From: an uncultured Flavobacteriaceae bacterium
Lineage (GTDB): Bacteria > Bacteroidota > Bacteroidia > Flavobacteriales > Flavobacteriaceae
Reading direction: 5' to 3'
Length of the DNA: 64,000 nucleotides
Assembly: GCA_934675205.1 (NCBI GenBank)
Contig: CAKUPQ010000005.1
Coordinates: forward strand, 36,924 to 100,923
Each line of letters starts with the position of its first letter. Position 1 is the first letter of the stretch. Below the pieces are notes generated by a model. It was not told the DNA's origin and searched no databases. It was given only the letters and a program-made list of their open reading frames with translations. Made by a program: the position numbers and the translations under genes. Below, in pieces: positions 19,001 to 26,718 of this stretch.

Positions 19001-20409
19001 GTTTTATTGATTTTCTCTAAAGTAGCAGCTAAATTTTCATTTTTTACATTATACTCATCTGTAAGAGAGGAAGCTTCCCAAAGGGACTCGTTTGCAATTC
19101 TTTGTTTAATTGTTAGCTTTTCTATTGAGCCAGCCAAACCTATGATAGCACTATCTCCTCTTGTTCCTCCTGCCTCTATCTCTGATAACGACTTCATTAG
19201 TTTGGAAGCACTTCCCGAATTTTTTTCCAAACCTTTCAGGAATGTAATCATAGCCTGATTAGCATCTTTTTCAAATAATTCGGTAAAGTCTTTGACAGAC
19301 ATTTCTGATACTTTAGCAAATTCAGTGGTGTCTTTTGCCATTTCAATCCAAATCTTATTCATTGCGGTTGCCGTAACTTCCTGACTTAATCCGATTTCGT
19401 CAAATGTAGCTGCATATCCAATATTGTCTGCAGCACTTAAGCGTATCTGTTTGGAAATTCCTCCTGTACGCTTCAAAAAATCAACAAGGAAACCTGCCTG
19501 ATTACTTCCCGTTGCGGCCACTTCATTAATGGCAGAACCTAAAGAAAGCATTGCACCTTCAAAATCTCTCCCTGTTTCAGCTCCAACCTTATACACATCT
19601 ACGATTTTACCTACTTCACGGATTTGAGTATCAGAAAGATCATCTCCTAAAGCAACCTTCATCTGATTAGCTACATTTACAAAAGATTTGATGTTTTCGA
19701 CTCCTTCAATTCCTAATCGACCTCCTTCTTCTGCTAATTTTAAAAGCTCTATTCGAGCAGTTCGGGTTTTCATCAAACCGAAAGACTTGGTAAGTTCGTC
19801 AACTTCCTTTTTGGTTAGTTGAGTGGTTTTCATAACGTCTGCTTGTGCATCAGAGAGCTTGCCGTTGATGTCGATAATTTTCTGAATAGACAAAACAATT
19901 CCTGTCATCGAAGCGACAACTGAAAAAGCAAGTGCCTGATAACGGTTAAATCCATCTGCTAAACCACCTAAAGAGAATTTAGCAGCTTGTGCTTTCCCAA
20001 GAAGCTCCGAAAGTCGTGCATTAACCTGGTTGAGTTCGGCTTGGTAACGTTTGTGATCAGCAGAACCCGGGATAAGATTACGAAGAACCAGTTTTAAGTG
20101 TGTTGCTTTGGTTTGAAGCTGTGCCATTGTCAGTCCTGTAATCCCAATTTGCTTTTGCAATTCCTGCATTTTTACTTTGTTGGAATTCAGGGTTTGGGTA
20201 TTGGACTTGATAGCTGCCGTTACTTCTTTGTATCGTGCCGATTCTTTTTTTCCGTCCTGTTCAAGTTTCTTTTTTTCGGCACGAAGTTCCTTCTGACTTT
20301 CATTAAGCTTACGAGTAGATTTTTCAAGGTCTAAAAGTTCCTTTTGAGCTTGATTTCCATTTATAACAATGGATAAACTTAATTTTTCGTCTGTGATTTT
20401 CTTTGCCAT
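16096..20409 (-). CDS. Tail tape measure protein
   Basis: 1437 residues from the ATG at 20409 (MAKKITDEKLSLSIVING). A TTG at 20436 upstream would fall in the promoter. Long coiled coils (40-110, 770-1130), a TP901-type central region (GLMKTRTARIELLKLAEEGG), and several hydrophobic segments (TVITITKVLLILTATILS, PFGLLLAAIVAVVGAMKLF, FVLAGLTAAMGALQIM) are typical. It sets tail length and is ejected ahead of the DNA. At roughly 1.5 angstrom per residue it implies a tail of about 200 nm. First gene of the unit driven by the late promoter at 20425-20462. Confidence 0.93.
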   Translation of the reverse strand: MAKKITDEKLSLSIVINGNQAQKELLDLEKSTRKLNESQKELRAEKKKLEQDGKKESARYKEVTAAIKSNTQTLNSNKVKMQELQKQIGITGLTMAQLQTKATHLKLVLRNLIPGSADHKRYQAELNQVNARLSELLGKAQAAKFSLGGLADGFNRYQALAFSVVASMTGIVLSIQKIIDINGKLSDAQADVMKTTQLTKKEVDELTKSFGLMKTRTARIELLKLAEEGGRLGIEGVENIKSFVNVANQMKVALGDDLSDTQIREVGKIVDVYKVGAETGRDFEGAMLSLGSAINEVAATGSNQAGFLVDFLKRTGGISKQIRLSAADNIGYAATFDEIGLSQEVTATAMNKIWIEMAKDTTEFAKVSEMSVKDFTELFEKDANQAMITFLKGLEKNSGSASKLMKSLSEIEAGGTRGDSAIIGLAGSIEKLTIKQRIANESLWEASSLTDEYNVKNENLAATLEKINKTVMGWFSSESFINWLANVVDKFALLIGATEATDEEQKKWRNTVITITKVLLILTATILSYNAGLKLATLWSTRNTQATLLYNVAAKARAVIEAGAILRTQAWAAITMLLSGNVKGATQALRVMNSVIKANPFGLLLAAIVAVVGAMKLFGKETEKVVDSQTMLNNIRREATASIEGEKNQLKSLLSIAQDETKSKEQRLLAIKKLNEISPEYLGHLNLENIRTKEATASINKYIESLSKKAMMQAFESKQSALAQKKIDALGNEEHNKNMLGFNEVDLQAAYDIEQRLKEKENDVTAAEEIFFHRIASDYARRYNAYKKGISAVETEQEKLNKLQADFIQKNAELYLDSETTDDEEEETGEDDKAKKAREKREAEFQKLLEDLKRQRAELSKLQDDAKDDELSILEHGYEKERDILKENHQRKIRDLKAQLIDEAEIQKAQDKSEDTGLSNKERSFWVEQKEVWVSKNQAINSRIENDEYIHNLNLATIQEKFFTEAIKNLESQYNREKLIRETEHLNEINGISSLDEAKERLRGFLSEKELSSINTLEKAKAELKREYEEGELKAQEEFLLTQIEQYKNVVAGVPNTLGIDFNILTDEQKENLTQQIEFLEKAVAKVGEAKNKLQNGDDEKSDFGSAALGAFGDADVLGFTVDQWVKTFENLKTLESQLGAVNFAVSAMQNAWGQYNAYVTASENASLRKYESGLDKRKAKLKQQLDQGYINQVQYKRGVEALEDDVAKKRAELEYKQAKRDRDMAVVNAIINTARGVTAALGQAPPMSFVLAGLTAAMGALQIMTIRKQPLPARGYEDGLYPDYIKREQDGKVFKAGYGGKTRSGMVNKPTYFLAGEGSKPEMVIDSATYKKLDPELRNALVRQLQGIKGFEGGYYSPETQRIEIPVNNTSSDSNRETQELMSQFYEILNRTTSVLEKIEEKGLTAVVSSKDYKSIRELRDATTKLEKVEKNSKIG

Positions 20410-20424
20410 TTTGCGGAATTTCCT

Positions 20425-20462
20425 GCAAAGTGGCAAATATCAATAAAAGAAAGTGTTACATA
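20425..20462 (-). promoter_or_regulatory. Phage late promoter, copy 1 (tape measure unit)
   Basis: Conserved element AAAGTGTTACATA (plus strand, 20450-20462) with the -7-like box GCAAAGTGG at 20425-20433, 16 bases away. The same pair with the same 16-base (once 16-17) spacing precedes four other late units. The minus-strand reading is TATGTAACACTTT then CCACTTTGC. Confidence 0.75.
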
Positions 20463-20472
20463 AAAAGCAAGA

Positions 20473-20574
20473 CTACCGATTACTGAACTTACCCGTAATC
20501 CAGTCTATAAGGTTTTCAAGTTGCTTTAACAACCAAACTAAAGGAGCTACTCTGTAATCGTTTTTTCTGTACAT
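20473..20574 (-). CDS. 33-residue small phage protein
   Basis: An ATG-to-TAG frame encoding MYRKNDYRVAPLVWLLKQLE and 13 more residues ending NR. It starts 18 bases after the terminase stop and ends just before late promoter 1. The middle (VAPLVWLLKQLENLIDWI) is an amphipathic helix. The position in an otherwise tightly packed operon favours a real gene, but the length leaves doubt. Confidence 0.45.
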   Translation of the reverse strand: MYRKNDYRVAPLVWLLKQLENLIDWITGKFSNR

Positions 20575-20591
20575 AAGTACAAATATAAAAA

Positions 20592-22295
20592 TTACTTCCG
20601 AGCTTCAGGGTCTAACCCTGAATAAGAAGAAACAGAACTGATGTGTTTTGCCCAAGTCGGACGATAGATGTAATATTTGAAAGCGTCTGACATGTTTGTA
20701 GAAAACATAGGAAGCAGATGTAAAGGAAGCTTCTCCGAAGATTTGTCTTTATGCAGACTTTTCGAGCCTTTTTTATCAGTTTTAATTTGGATTTTTGCTA
20801 ACTCTAACGATGACTTCAAGTGCTTGCACTGAAATCGGTCTATCTTCAGTTTTGGCAATTCGGGTTTGGTTTCTGCCATAATATGCTTTGCTAAATTATA
20901 TTCTTCCTCCTGGAGAATAACTGCTTGATTTTCGCTCATTAAATTTACCGTCCAAATTTGTGCACCCGTTTCATCGAAGCGAATAGCGTTTGCTAATTCC
21001 GTTGCCCAATCCCTTTTGACTTTTTTGTATTGGTTTCCTGAACGGTCATAATACATATTCAAAACCTTTGTTTTGTGATGCTTGAAAAATTCACGGAATT
21101 TTTTCCCTAACTCCACAGAGCTTTCGGGAGCAAGAGTAAAAAACTCTTTCAACATATAGATATAATTTCCTCTTGTTTGCCCCACAACCATAGAACACAT
21201 ACTCCCGAAATCTACTCCGCAATCTAACGACTCGTTGTGATTGATGTAACGAAGTGCCAACGAGCTTTCCTGAATATCATCTGTAAGTAGGTATTTATCA
21301 TAATAACTGCTTATTACTCCGTCATCGTGAAAATGATGTTCTCCAAGATTTCCATAAAACTTTTCTCCCTTTTTTAGGTTGATTTTAAAAGACAGAATTG
21401 CTGACTTAAATTCCTCTATTCCCAGAGCTTTAAGGGAATCCGTAAAATATCCGTCTGTAAGGATATCCACGTTTACAAACGAAGAAACCACATAGAAAAA
21501 AGTCGAATCTTTACGGACCCGAATCCATCGTTCCGTCCATCGCATTATGTTTTTTTGGATATTCTCAATCTCCTTTTGATTTCGGAATTTCGTAGCATTG
21601 TAGAGCTGTCCTTTAAGTTCATTTAAAACGATTCCGACTTGTAGAGCCAATTTGACCTGTTCCAGGTCCATATCTTTTTCGTGCTGTAAAATCCAGTCAT
21701 CATCTCCTGTAATGATGTTCGGCATATCGGTTGTGAAAGTTCGACCACGATAAAATGGAGAGTGGCCGAACATTACGAACTCCCCACGAATAGCAGGAGA
21801 AAGTTTGTTCAGTTTATCAGATTTTAGAATTCGTGCTTCATCTCCGTAAATGTGCTGATACGAACCTCCTGCCAATCCTGACGGTTGGTCTAACGAACCA
21901 ATATTTTTAAAGCAACCGTTAAAAATCGAAATCGTATGCTTGTACGACATTGGAGGCTTATATGGTCGTTTGAAGTGAGAGGGAGGCGGTTTATCTGTAA
22001 CATAATGAACTCCTTCTCTCCAGCCTAAACGCTCCCAACCTTTTAAAAGTGTAGGTACGATGTTTTTTAGAGCATTTATATAAGTGTCAGCTACCAAAAT
22101 TTGATAAGAGCCGGGCATATCAAAACACACGTCTTGTGAACGTGAAGCAATGATACCTTCTGTTTTCCCTGTCGCACGACCAGCAATCAGGTAGAGGTTT
22201 TTCGGAGAAATAAGTTCTATCATCTGTTGTACCCAAGACATATAATGCCCTTCAACAGAGATATCCTTAAGACTTACGTGGGTCTTCCTGCTCAT
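20592..22295 (-). CDS. terL: Terminase large subunit
   Basis: 567 residues. Walker A AGRATGKTE at 38-46, Walker B region HIYGDEAR at 148-155, and an RNase H-like nuclease with CGVDFGS (about 359-365) and MYYDRSG (about 414-420). It cuts and pumps phage DNA into proheads. It overlaps the upstream gene by 29 bases and belongs to a packaging unit starting at 24784. The unit lies about 17 kb from the portal gene, an uncommon separation. Confidence 0.92.
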   Translation of the reverse strand: MSRKTHVSLKDISVEGHYMSWVQQMIELISPKNLYLIAGRATGKTEGIIASRSQDVCFDMPGSYQILVADTYINALKNIVPTLLKGWERLGWREGVHYVTDKPPPSHFKRPYKPPMSYKHTISIFNGCFKNIGSLDQPSGLAGGSYQHIYGDEARILKSDKLNKLSPAIRGEFVMFGHSPFYRGRTFTTDMPNIITGDDDWILQHEKDMDLEQVKLALQVGIVLNELKGQLYNATKFRNQKEIENIQKNIMRWTERWIRVRKDSTFFYVVSSFVNVDILTDGYFTDSLKALGIEEFKSAILSFKINLKKGEKFYGNLGEHHFHDDGVISSYYDKYLLTDDIQESSLALRYINHNESLDCGVDFGSMCSMVVGQTRGNYIYMLKEFFTLAPESSVELGKKFREFFKHHKTKVLNMYYDRSGNQYKKVKRDWATELANAIRFDETGAQIWTVNLMSENQAVILQEEEYNLAKHIMAETKPELPKLKIDRFQCKHLKSSLELAKIQIKTDKKGSKSLHKDKSSEKLPLHLLPMFSTNMSDAFKYYIYRPTWAKHISSVSSYSGLDPEARK

Positions 22296-22893
22296 CCGGG
22301 AATGCTTTTAAATCAATAACTAATGCTTCGGATTTAATCCGGAGTTTTTCTTTTTCTGTCAGCTCTGGGATTGCCTCAATCATTTCGGCTAATCGGTTCC
22401 TGTCCACCTTCGGAAGTCCGAGCAGTTCGGTGTCAACCGTAAAGAGCTTGACAGGTTTACGGAACAGCTCCTGCGGAAGCTCCTCTTTGTCTTCTTTGTC
22501 TAACTCCAGAACATCACGGAGTTTGAGATACATTCCTTGAATTTTTTCGGAATCTTGAACCGATTCTTTTATTTGTTCAGCAAAATTGATGTTCATCATC
22601 ATTTTTTCCGCAATAATATACTTCCAAGCCTGTTTTGAAATTGTGGAATCGGAATAGAAATACTCCAGAGCTTCTTCGTAGAGTTTGTTTGCTTTGTACC
22701 GGGAATATTTTTCTATCGCCACCAAATGCTTCAGTATCGCTTCTTTGCTCCCGAACTGGTCAATCCGTAAAGACATCGCACGGATTTTGTCAAGCACCTG
22801 GATATACTCCACGATGTGAGCAGGAGCATTGTTCATATTTCCAAACTCCAGGAAGTCGTAAATATCCGATAAAGACAGGTCCTCTATTTTCAT
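22267..22893 (-). CDS. Probable terminase-associated protein (DUF)
   Basis: 208 residues, almost entirely helical (MKIEDLSLSDIYDFLEFGNM, MNINFAEQIKESVQDSEKIQ). No known domain recognised. It lies between the HTH protein and the large terminase, with coding overlaps on both sides, so it may be the second half of the small terminase function or a packaging adaptor. Confidence 0.75.
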   Translation of the reverse strand: MKIEDLSLSDIYDFLEFGNMNNAPAHIVEYIQVLDKIRAMSLRIDQFGSKEAILKHLVAIEKYSRYKANKLYEEALEYFYSDSTISKQAWKYIIAEKMMMNINFAEQIKESVQDSEKIQGMYLKLRDVLELDKEDKEELPQELFRKPVKLFTVDTELLGLPKVDRNRLAEMIEAIPELTEKEKLRIKSEALVIDLKAFPDEQEDPRKS

Positions 22894-23192
22894 TCTCCAA
22901 ATAAAATTTTGTTCCTAATGTTTTGGGCTGCTATGCTTTTGGATTCTTTCTGATAAATCTGTGCAGCTGTAATGTTTCCTGCTTTGGCATTTTCCAAAAG
23001 TTTTTGGTTCACTTCCATAGTAGCAACTAGCTTACCTCTGTCGTAATGGTAACGAACTAAAGACTCTTTATTATTGTAAACCGTAACGAAGTCCTTTTTA
23101 GGGACATCAAGGTAAACAGCGATTTCGGAAGGCAGGTAATTAAGCCCTGCCATATCTTCAATAGTTTGATATTCTTCTTCTGTAAATTTCAT
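22890..23192 (-). CDS. Putative terminase small subunit (HTH)
   Basis: 100 residues from the ATG at 23192 (MKFTEEEYQTIEDMAGL), which gives an ATGA overlap with the small membrane protein upstream; a TTG at 23207 is the alternative. The segment IEDMAGLNYLPSEIAVYLDVP reads like a DNA-binding helix-turn-helix, followed by a helical tail (NAKAGNITAAQIYQKESKSI) like those of small terminases. It would recognise the packaging site. Confidence 0.65.
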   Translation of the reverse strand: MKFTEEEYQTIEDMAGLNYLPSEIAVYLDVPKKDFVTVYNNKESLVRYHYDRGKLVATMEVNQKLLENAKAGNITAAQIYQKESKSIAAQNIRNKILFGE

Positions 23193-23368
23193 CGTGATTT
23201 GTTCCAAACGATTAGACCGTAAATTCCTAAAATGAACATATAAAACGATGCTAAAACGAATAGCTGTGTGTCGTTTTCAGAACGATAGGACAAAGTTCCA
23301 AACACGAAGAAGCAAAGGAGACAGAGGCACGAACTTATAAAAAGTATATTGATTCGTTTTATTTTCAT
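23189..23368 (-). CDS. Small two-helix membrane protein, translationally coupled
   Basis: 59 residues. Both ends form ATGA overlaps with neighbours (23365-23368 and 23189-23192), which strongly supports translation. Two membrane helices: ILFISSCLCLLCFFVFGTL (8-26) and LFVLASFYMFILGIYGLIVW (37-56), with a short polar turn RSENDTQ. Function unknown; superinfection exclusion, holin-like or antiholin roles are possible for such phage proteins but not shown. Confidence 0.75.
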   Translation of the reverse strand: MKIKRINILFISSCLCLLCFFVFGTLSYRSENDTQLFVLASFYMFILGIYGLIVWNKSR

Positions 23369-23952
23369 CGCAGTTTTGTTTCAGTGAATAATTTCTTTCT
23401 AAATTCATATAATCCTTTTGAATTTGCGAATATATATTGCTCGTAGTGAGCATTTTCAGACCAGTTACCCGACCCTTCAATTATATAGTGAGCATCTTCG
23501 GTTTGAAGTAAACACACTTTAGCGTGTACCCAGGCATAATTGACCGTAAAGTTTGCTCTTTCTTTAGCCATAGCCATAAGGTTGTCAATAGTTATGGGGT
23601 TTCGCTTTATCATCGAATCGGAAATCATAAGCGTAACCTGTTCGATAATTCCTGAATCGTGAAGCTCAATCAGGGCTTCGATTACTTTTCGGCTGATGCT
23701 ATACGTACAAGCGTATAATTCCTTGACTGAACGAGCTTTGCAAATCATAGGAATAAAGGTGAAAGCGTTAAAGGAATTATCCGTCTGAAGGAAAAAAAAT
23801 TCTTCTTCAGACGGCAATCTCAATAAATCCTCTTCGAGCTTTGCAACCTTTTCGTAATGGGAAAGCAGATAACGGCTTTCCCATTTTTCGCTTTTTGGTT
23901 TGGCAGGTCCGGGACTTGAATAATTTTTTAAATCAAAAAATTTGTTATGCAA
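23365..23952 (-). CDS. Phospholipase D-like domain protein of the packaging unit
   Basis: 195 residues with one PLD-type half motif: VHAKVCLLQ (His143, Lys145) and EGSGNWSENAHYEQ (about 159-172). A single HKD motif works as a homodimer in the known nuclease members of the superfamily. No signal peptide. It is translated in a coupled chain with the small membrane protein. A DNA nuclease role in packaging or host DNA processing is inference. Confidence 0.75.
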   Translation of the reverse strand: MHNKFFDLKNYSSPGPAKPKSEKWESRYLLSHYEKVAKLEEDLLRLPSEEEFFFLQTDNSFNAFTFIPMICKARSVKELYACTYSISRKVIEALIELHDSGIIEQVTLMISDSMIKRNPITIDNLMAMAKERANFTVNYAWVHAKVCLLQTEDAHYIIEGSGNWSENAHYEQYIFANSKGLYEFRKKLFTETKLR

Positions 23953-24784
23953 GTCCGAGTTTTTTGTTTACCAATTTAACCAACAGCTCCCTGTCTTTGA
24001 TTCGCTCCAAAATCTTCTCACGCTTTTCCTCGTTTTCCTCTTTTTCGAGAGCTTTTTTATTTTTGGAAATATAAGGAGGGGCAGATTTTAATATTTGGTG
24101 CAACTCCTTTGTGGTTTTTTCTTTCAAATCACGCTCGATTGTCAACTCTTTGAATTTGATGTGCTTTCCGAGAATTTCTTTTTGCTCTTTGTAGTGAACC
24201 AACTCATCGTTAATTGCCTGTTCTGCCTCGAACAGATCTACAGCCAAAAGCGAAAGTTCCTGTTCTTTGGCTTCTTCCAAAGGAACAGTTCCGTCCTGGT
24301 GTGCTTCGAGTGAAGCTCTGACAATCTGAAGATTGTGCCAAAGTCTGATTTTGTCAGTAACCAAAATTTTGAACACATCAGGACAATCTTCCTCTAACAA
24401 GAAAGGAAAAACTTCGTTTAACCTTTGAGTTTCAGCCTGTTTTTTGACATCTTCCTCTTTGAGCTTTGCAACGTTTTCCTGTTCTTTTAGCTCTGCCTGT
24501 TTAGCGAATTCATCTAATTCTTCCTCTGTCAGTATTGGCTGTTGTGCAACCGGTTCTGCTTCTGACGGAACAAAAGTGCTTACCTCTAAATCGGTAATCT
24601 TCAGGACTTTTTTTAAGTCGTAAATCAAATTTTTCAAGGCTTGAGGGGAGTAGCCTCTGTTGTATTGAAACAGCAAAACCGACCTTCCGTCAATAGCTGC
24701 TCTGAACAGCTTATAAGCCTTATTATACTTTTCCTGTGGGGAAAGTTTGTCGTTTACGATTAGTTCTAAAACTTCATTTTTCAT
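23945..24784 (-). CDS. Helical/coiled-coil phage protein (hypothetical)
   Basis: 279 residues. A compact N-terminal domain (1-65, MKNEVLELIVNDKLSPQEKY) is followed by a long glutamate/lysine-rich coiled coil (90-279). First gene of the packaging unit behind late promoter copy 2. Scaffold or packaging accessory is possible; no family recognised. It overlaps the PLD-like gene by eight bases. Confidence 0.75.
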   Translation of the reverse strand: MKNEVLELIVNDKLSPQEKYNKAYKLFRAAIDGRSVLLFQYNRGYSPQALKNLIYDLKKVLKITDLEVSTFVPSEAEPVAQQPILTEEELDEFAKQAELKEQENVAKLKEEDVKKQAETQRLNEVFPFLLEEDCPDVFKILVTDKIRLWHNLQIVRASLEAHQDGTVPLEEAKEQELSLLAVDLFEAEQAINDELVHYKEQKEILGKHIKFKELTIERDLKEKTTKELHQILKSAPPYISKNKKALEKEENEEKREKILERIKDRELLVKLVNKKLGLA

Positions 24785-24817
24785 AGTTAGATAAGTTTAA
24801 AATCAAAAATTAAAGTA

Positions 24818-24855
24818 GCAATATGGCAATTGCCGTAAAAAGAAAGTGTTACATA
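24818..24855 (-). promoter_or_regulatory. Phage late promoter, copy 2 (packaging unit)
   Basis: AAAGTGTTACATA at 24843-24855 and GCAATATGG at 24818-24826 (plus strand), 16 bases apart. The spacer contains the palindrome GGCAATTGCC. Confidence 0.75.
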
Positions 24856-25400
24856 AAAATTTTACCACATTTATTTGAGGGTCTGTATTGTATTCTTGTC
24901 AATTTTTGCTTTTTATTTTTCTCCCGATAATACAGTACCCGAAACGATTGGGAAGTAAAGCCAAAATCATACAAATCGTATATATTCATAAATTCCTCAA
25001 TGGCAGGACGAATTTTTCCTTTTGGATTGGCATGTAAGTACCCCTCCATATAATAGATAAAACCGATTCGGAAATATTCCTCCAGTAAGTCGTTGATGAT
25101 TTCGTTTACTTCTTCAGGAACTTTTAGAAAAGAGTTATTTCCGGAAGCAGTTTTGAATATCGTGCCTTTGTACTCTTTTTTTACCGATTCCTGTATCTGT
25201 AAAAAAATACTGATTTTCTCGAAGCGGGAAGGTAAATCCGATTTAGCTAAAAGCGTCCGGATTATATTACCAAGAGCTGAAGCTCGAATTATTTTTACGG
25301 CTTTTACTCTTTTGTTCAGGTAACGAGCTTCTGTTCCTTCCATTTCTTTGAAAAAGAAAGGGACGAGATACGGTTTTATGTGAACAGGTACCAGCATCAA
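24849..25400 (-). CDS. Phage protein (hypothetical)
   Basis: 183 residues, basic, not recognised. The start overlaps the preceding stop by four bases (25397-25400). Helical middle (EEVNEIINDLLEEYFRIGF) and a basic C-terminal tail (YYREKNKKQKLTRIQY) that could bind nucleic acid. Its stop lies at the late element of copy 2, so it ends the unit that starts at 25891. Confidence 0.7.
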   Translation of the reverse strand: MMLVPVHIKPYLVPFFFKEMEGTEARYLNKRVKAVKIIRASALGNIIRTLLAKSDLPSRFEKISIFLQIQESVKKEYKGTIFKTASGNNSFLKVPEEVNEIINDLLEEYFRIGFIYYMEGYLHANPKGKIRPAIEEFMNIYDLYDFGFTSQSFRVLYYREKNKKQKLTRIQYRPSNKCGKIFM

Positions 25401-25891
25401 AAAAAACTTACCGGGAAAAAAGTAGGCAAACCAAACGCATCAACAGTCGGAATATATCCTGTCGGGAATATGCTCTGAAATTCAACCGATAATTGAGTGA
25501 TTTTGTTGTTTGATTGTACTTCGATTTTTGGTTTGGTATTCTGATTAAAATCATTTCTCCCGAGGACCAACGATTTTCCGTTTGACATATTTAAAGTTAT
25601 AAACTTGATTTTGTCTAATTGTGCAATTCGGTCTGCCCGTAAGCCGTCAAACTTTTCGGGAAAAGAAAGTGTAAGTTTTTGCGTGTAAAAAGTTCCGGAA
25701 GAGCTGCGGTTGGAATTTTCGGAAAAAGAAACTGAGGCTTTCCTGAAGTAAGTTTTGAAAAAATCAATATCAACTCCGATAGAGTTGTAAAACCTTTGCC
25801 ACCCCTCTATACCGGAAGGAGTAAGTTCTCCCGTAAAGGAAATTAAAATATCGCAGATATTAGACTGAAAACCACTTTGTTTGTTAAGCAT
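25397..25891 (-). CDS. Phage protein (hypothetical)
   Basis: 164 residues, mostly beta strands (TFYTQKLTLSFPEKFDG, ITQLSVEFQSIFPTGYIP). Not recognised; could be a minor virion protein. First gene of a two-gene unit with its own -7 box and an inverted-repeat operator candidate at 25908-25958. Confidence 0.7.
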   Translation of the reverse strand: MLNKQSGFQSNICDILISFTGELTPSGIEGWQRFYNSIGVDIDFFKTYFRKASVSFSENSNRSSSGTFYTQKLTLSFPEKFDGLRADRIAQLDKIKFITLNMSNGKSLVLGRNDFNQNTKPKIEVQSNNKITQLSVEFQSIFPTGYIPTVDAFGLPTFFPVSFF

Positions 25892-25907
25892 CCGAAATAA
25901 TTTTAAA

Positions 25908-25958
25908 CAAAGATATAAAAAATTTACTTATAGGTAAATAAATTTAGCTATAAGTAAA
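25908..25958 (-). promoter_or_regulatory. Promoter with 11-bp inverted-repeat operator candidate
   Basis: The minus strand carries TATCTTTG (plus 25908-25915) 17 bases before the gene at 25891. Upstream, TTTACTTATAG (25923-25933) and CTATAAGTAAA (25948-25958) are exact inverted repeats with a 14-base spacer, covering the -33 region. This differs from the late element, so the unit is probably controlled separately. Confidence 0.6.
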
Positions 25959-25987
25959 CAAAAAAAGCAATTGCCTATCCTTTTTAT

Positions 25988-26407
25988 TTAGAATCTGAAA
26001 ATAGTATAGCTTAATCCAACTCCTGCAAAAGTGCCTTGCTTGAACTCGTGGCTTAATCCATACCCGGAAACAAGCCCAACTCCGAAGCGTTTGTTTTTAA
26101 GTTGTTTTTTTTCGAGTTCGAATTTTTGCTCCTGAAACTCGATATAATTTTGATTGTTGCGTTTGATAATTTCAAGGTTTGCAATAATCTGTTGTAATTG
26201 AGCAATCGTTCGGGAGTCGTCAATTATTTGATTTTCGAGTTCTGTAATTAGGTTATCTTTTTCGTGGAGTATTTCTTTCAAGAACTTACCTTGCTCAAGC
26301 CCTTTGTATATTTCAATTCCCTGAACTTCTGGTAGATGAATATCGGTAGTTTGACAGGTACCACTGTAAGCTGTCATAAGAAGAAAGATTGTCAAGATGT
26401 TTTTCAT
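25988..26407 (-). CDS. Secreted coiled-coil protein, outer spanin candidate
   Basis: 139 residues from the ATG at 26407. Signal peptide MKNILTIFLLMTAYSGTCQ with a cysteine at 18, although the lipobox is not canonical. A coiled coil follows (about 45-105, EKDNLITELENQIIDD), then a short glycine/aromatic tail ending YTIFRF like outer-membrane strands. The gene overlaps the 3' end of the preceding membrane protein by 95 bases in another frame, the nested layout known from Rz/Rz1 spanins. Confidence 0.6.
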   Translation of the reverse strand: MKNILTIFLLMTAYSGTCQTTDIHLPEVQGIEIYKGLEQGKFLKEILHEKDNLITELENQIIDDSRTIAQLQQIIANLEIIKRNNQNYIEFQEQKFELEKKQLKNKRFGVGLVSGYGLSHEFKQGTFAGVGLSYTIFRF

Positions 26408-26699
26408 AATCTGATAATTTATTATTGATGATTTCTTTTGTATGGTAGTGTCTTTCAATGACTTTTTCCCGTTCTAAAAGAGCTTTGTCTATATGAAAGG
26501 TTAATATTTGGTTTTGCTTTTGAAGAATTTCGTTTTCTCTAACTATTTCCCTTTCTCTTTCGGTTATGATTCCGATTTCAGCGGAATAATCTTTTTTAAG
26601 AGAAATTAAAAGCAAAATCAATATCGCAATAACTATATACGGTATTGCCTTAAAAAAGAGGTTAAATAAATTGTCCGGGTTTGGCTTTGGTAATTTCAT
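26313..26699 (-). CDS. Membrane-anchored coiled-coil protein, inner spanin candidate
   Basis: 128 residues from the ATG at 26699 (MKLPKPNPDNLFNLF). One N-terminal membrane helix (IPYIVIAILILLLISL, about 18-34), then a long periplasmic coiled coil (EREREIVRENEILQKQNQIL). This is the architecture of i-spanins. It follows the DUF5675 and holin genes, and its 3' part overlaps the secreted partner. Confidence 0.6.
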   Translation of the reverse strand: MKLPKPNPDNLFNLFFKAIPYIVIAILILLLISLKKDYSAEIGIITEREREIVRENEILQKQNQILTFHIDKALLEREKVIERHYHTKEIINNKLSDYEKHLDNLSSYDSLQWYLSNYRYSSTRSSGN

Positions 26700-26718
26700 A
26701 ATGTTTGTGTAATTGATT

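Noticed and set aside
23277-23480. 67-codon minus-strand frame overlapping the PLD-like gene
   Set aside because: It conflicts with the tightly coupled small membrane protein and the PLD-like gene, both better supported.
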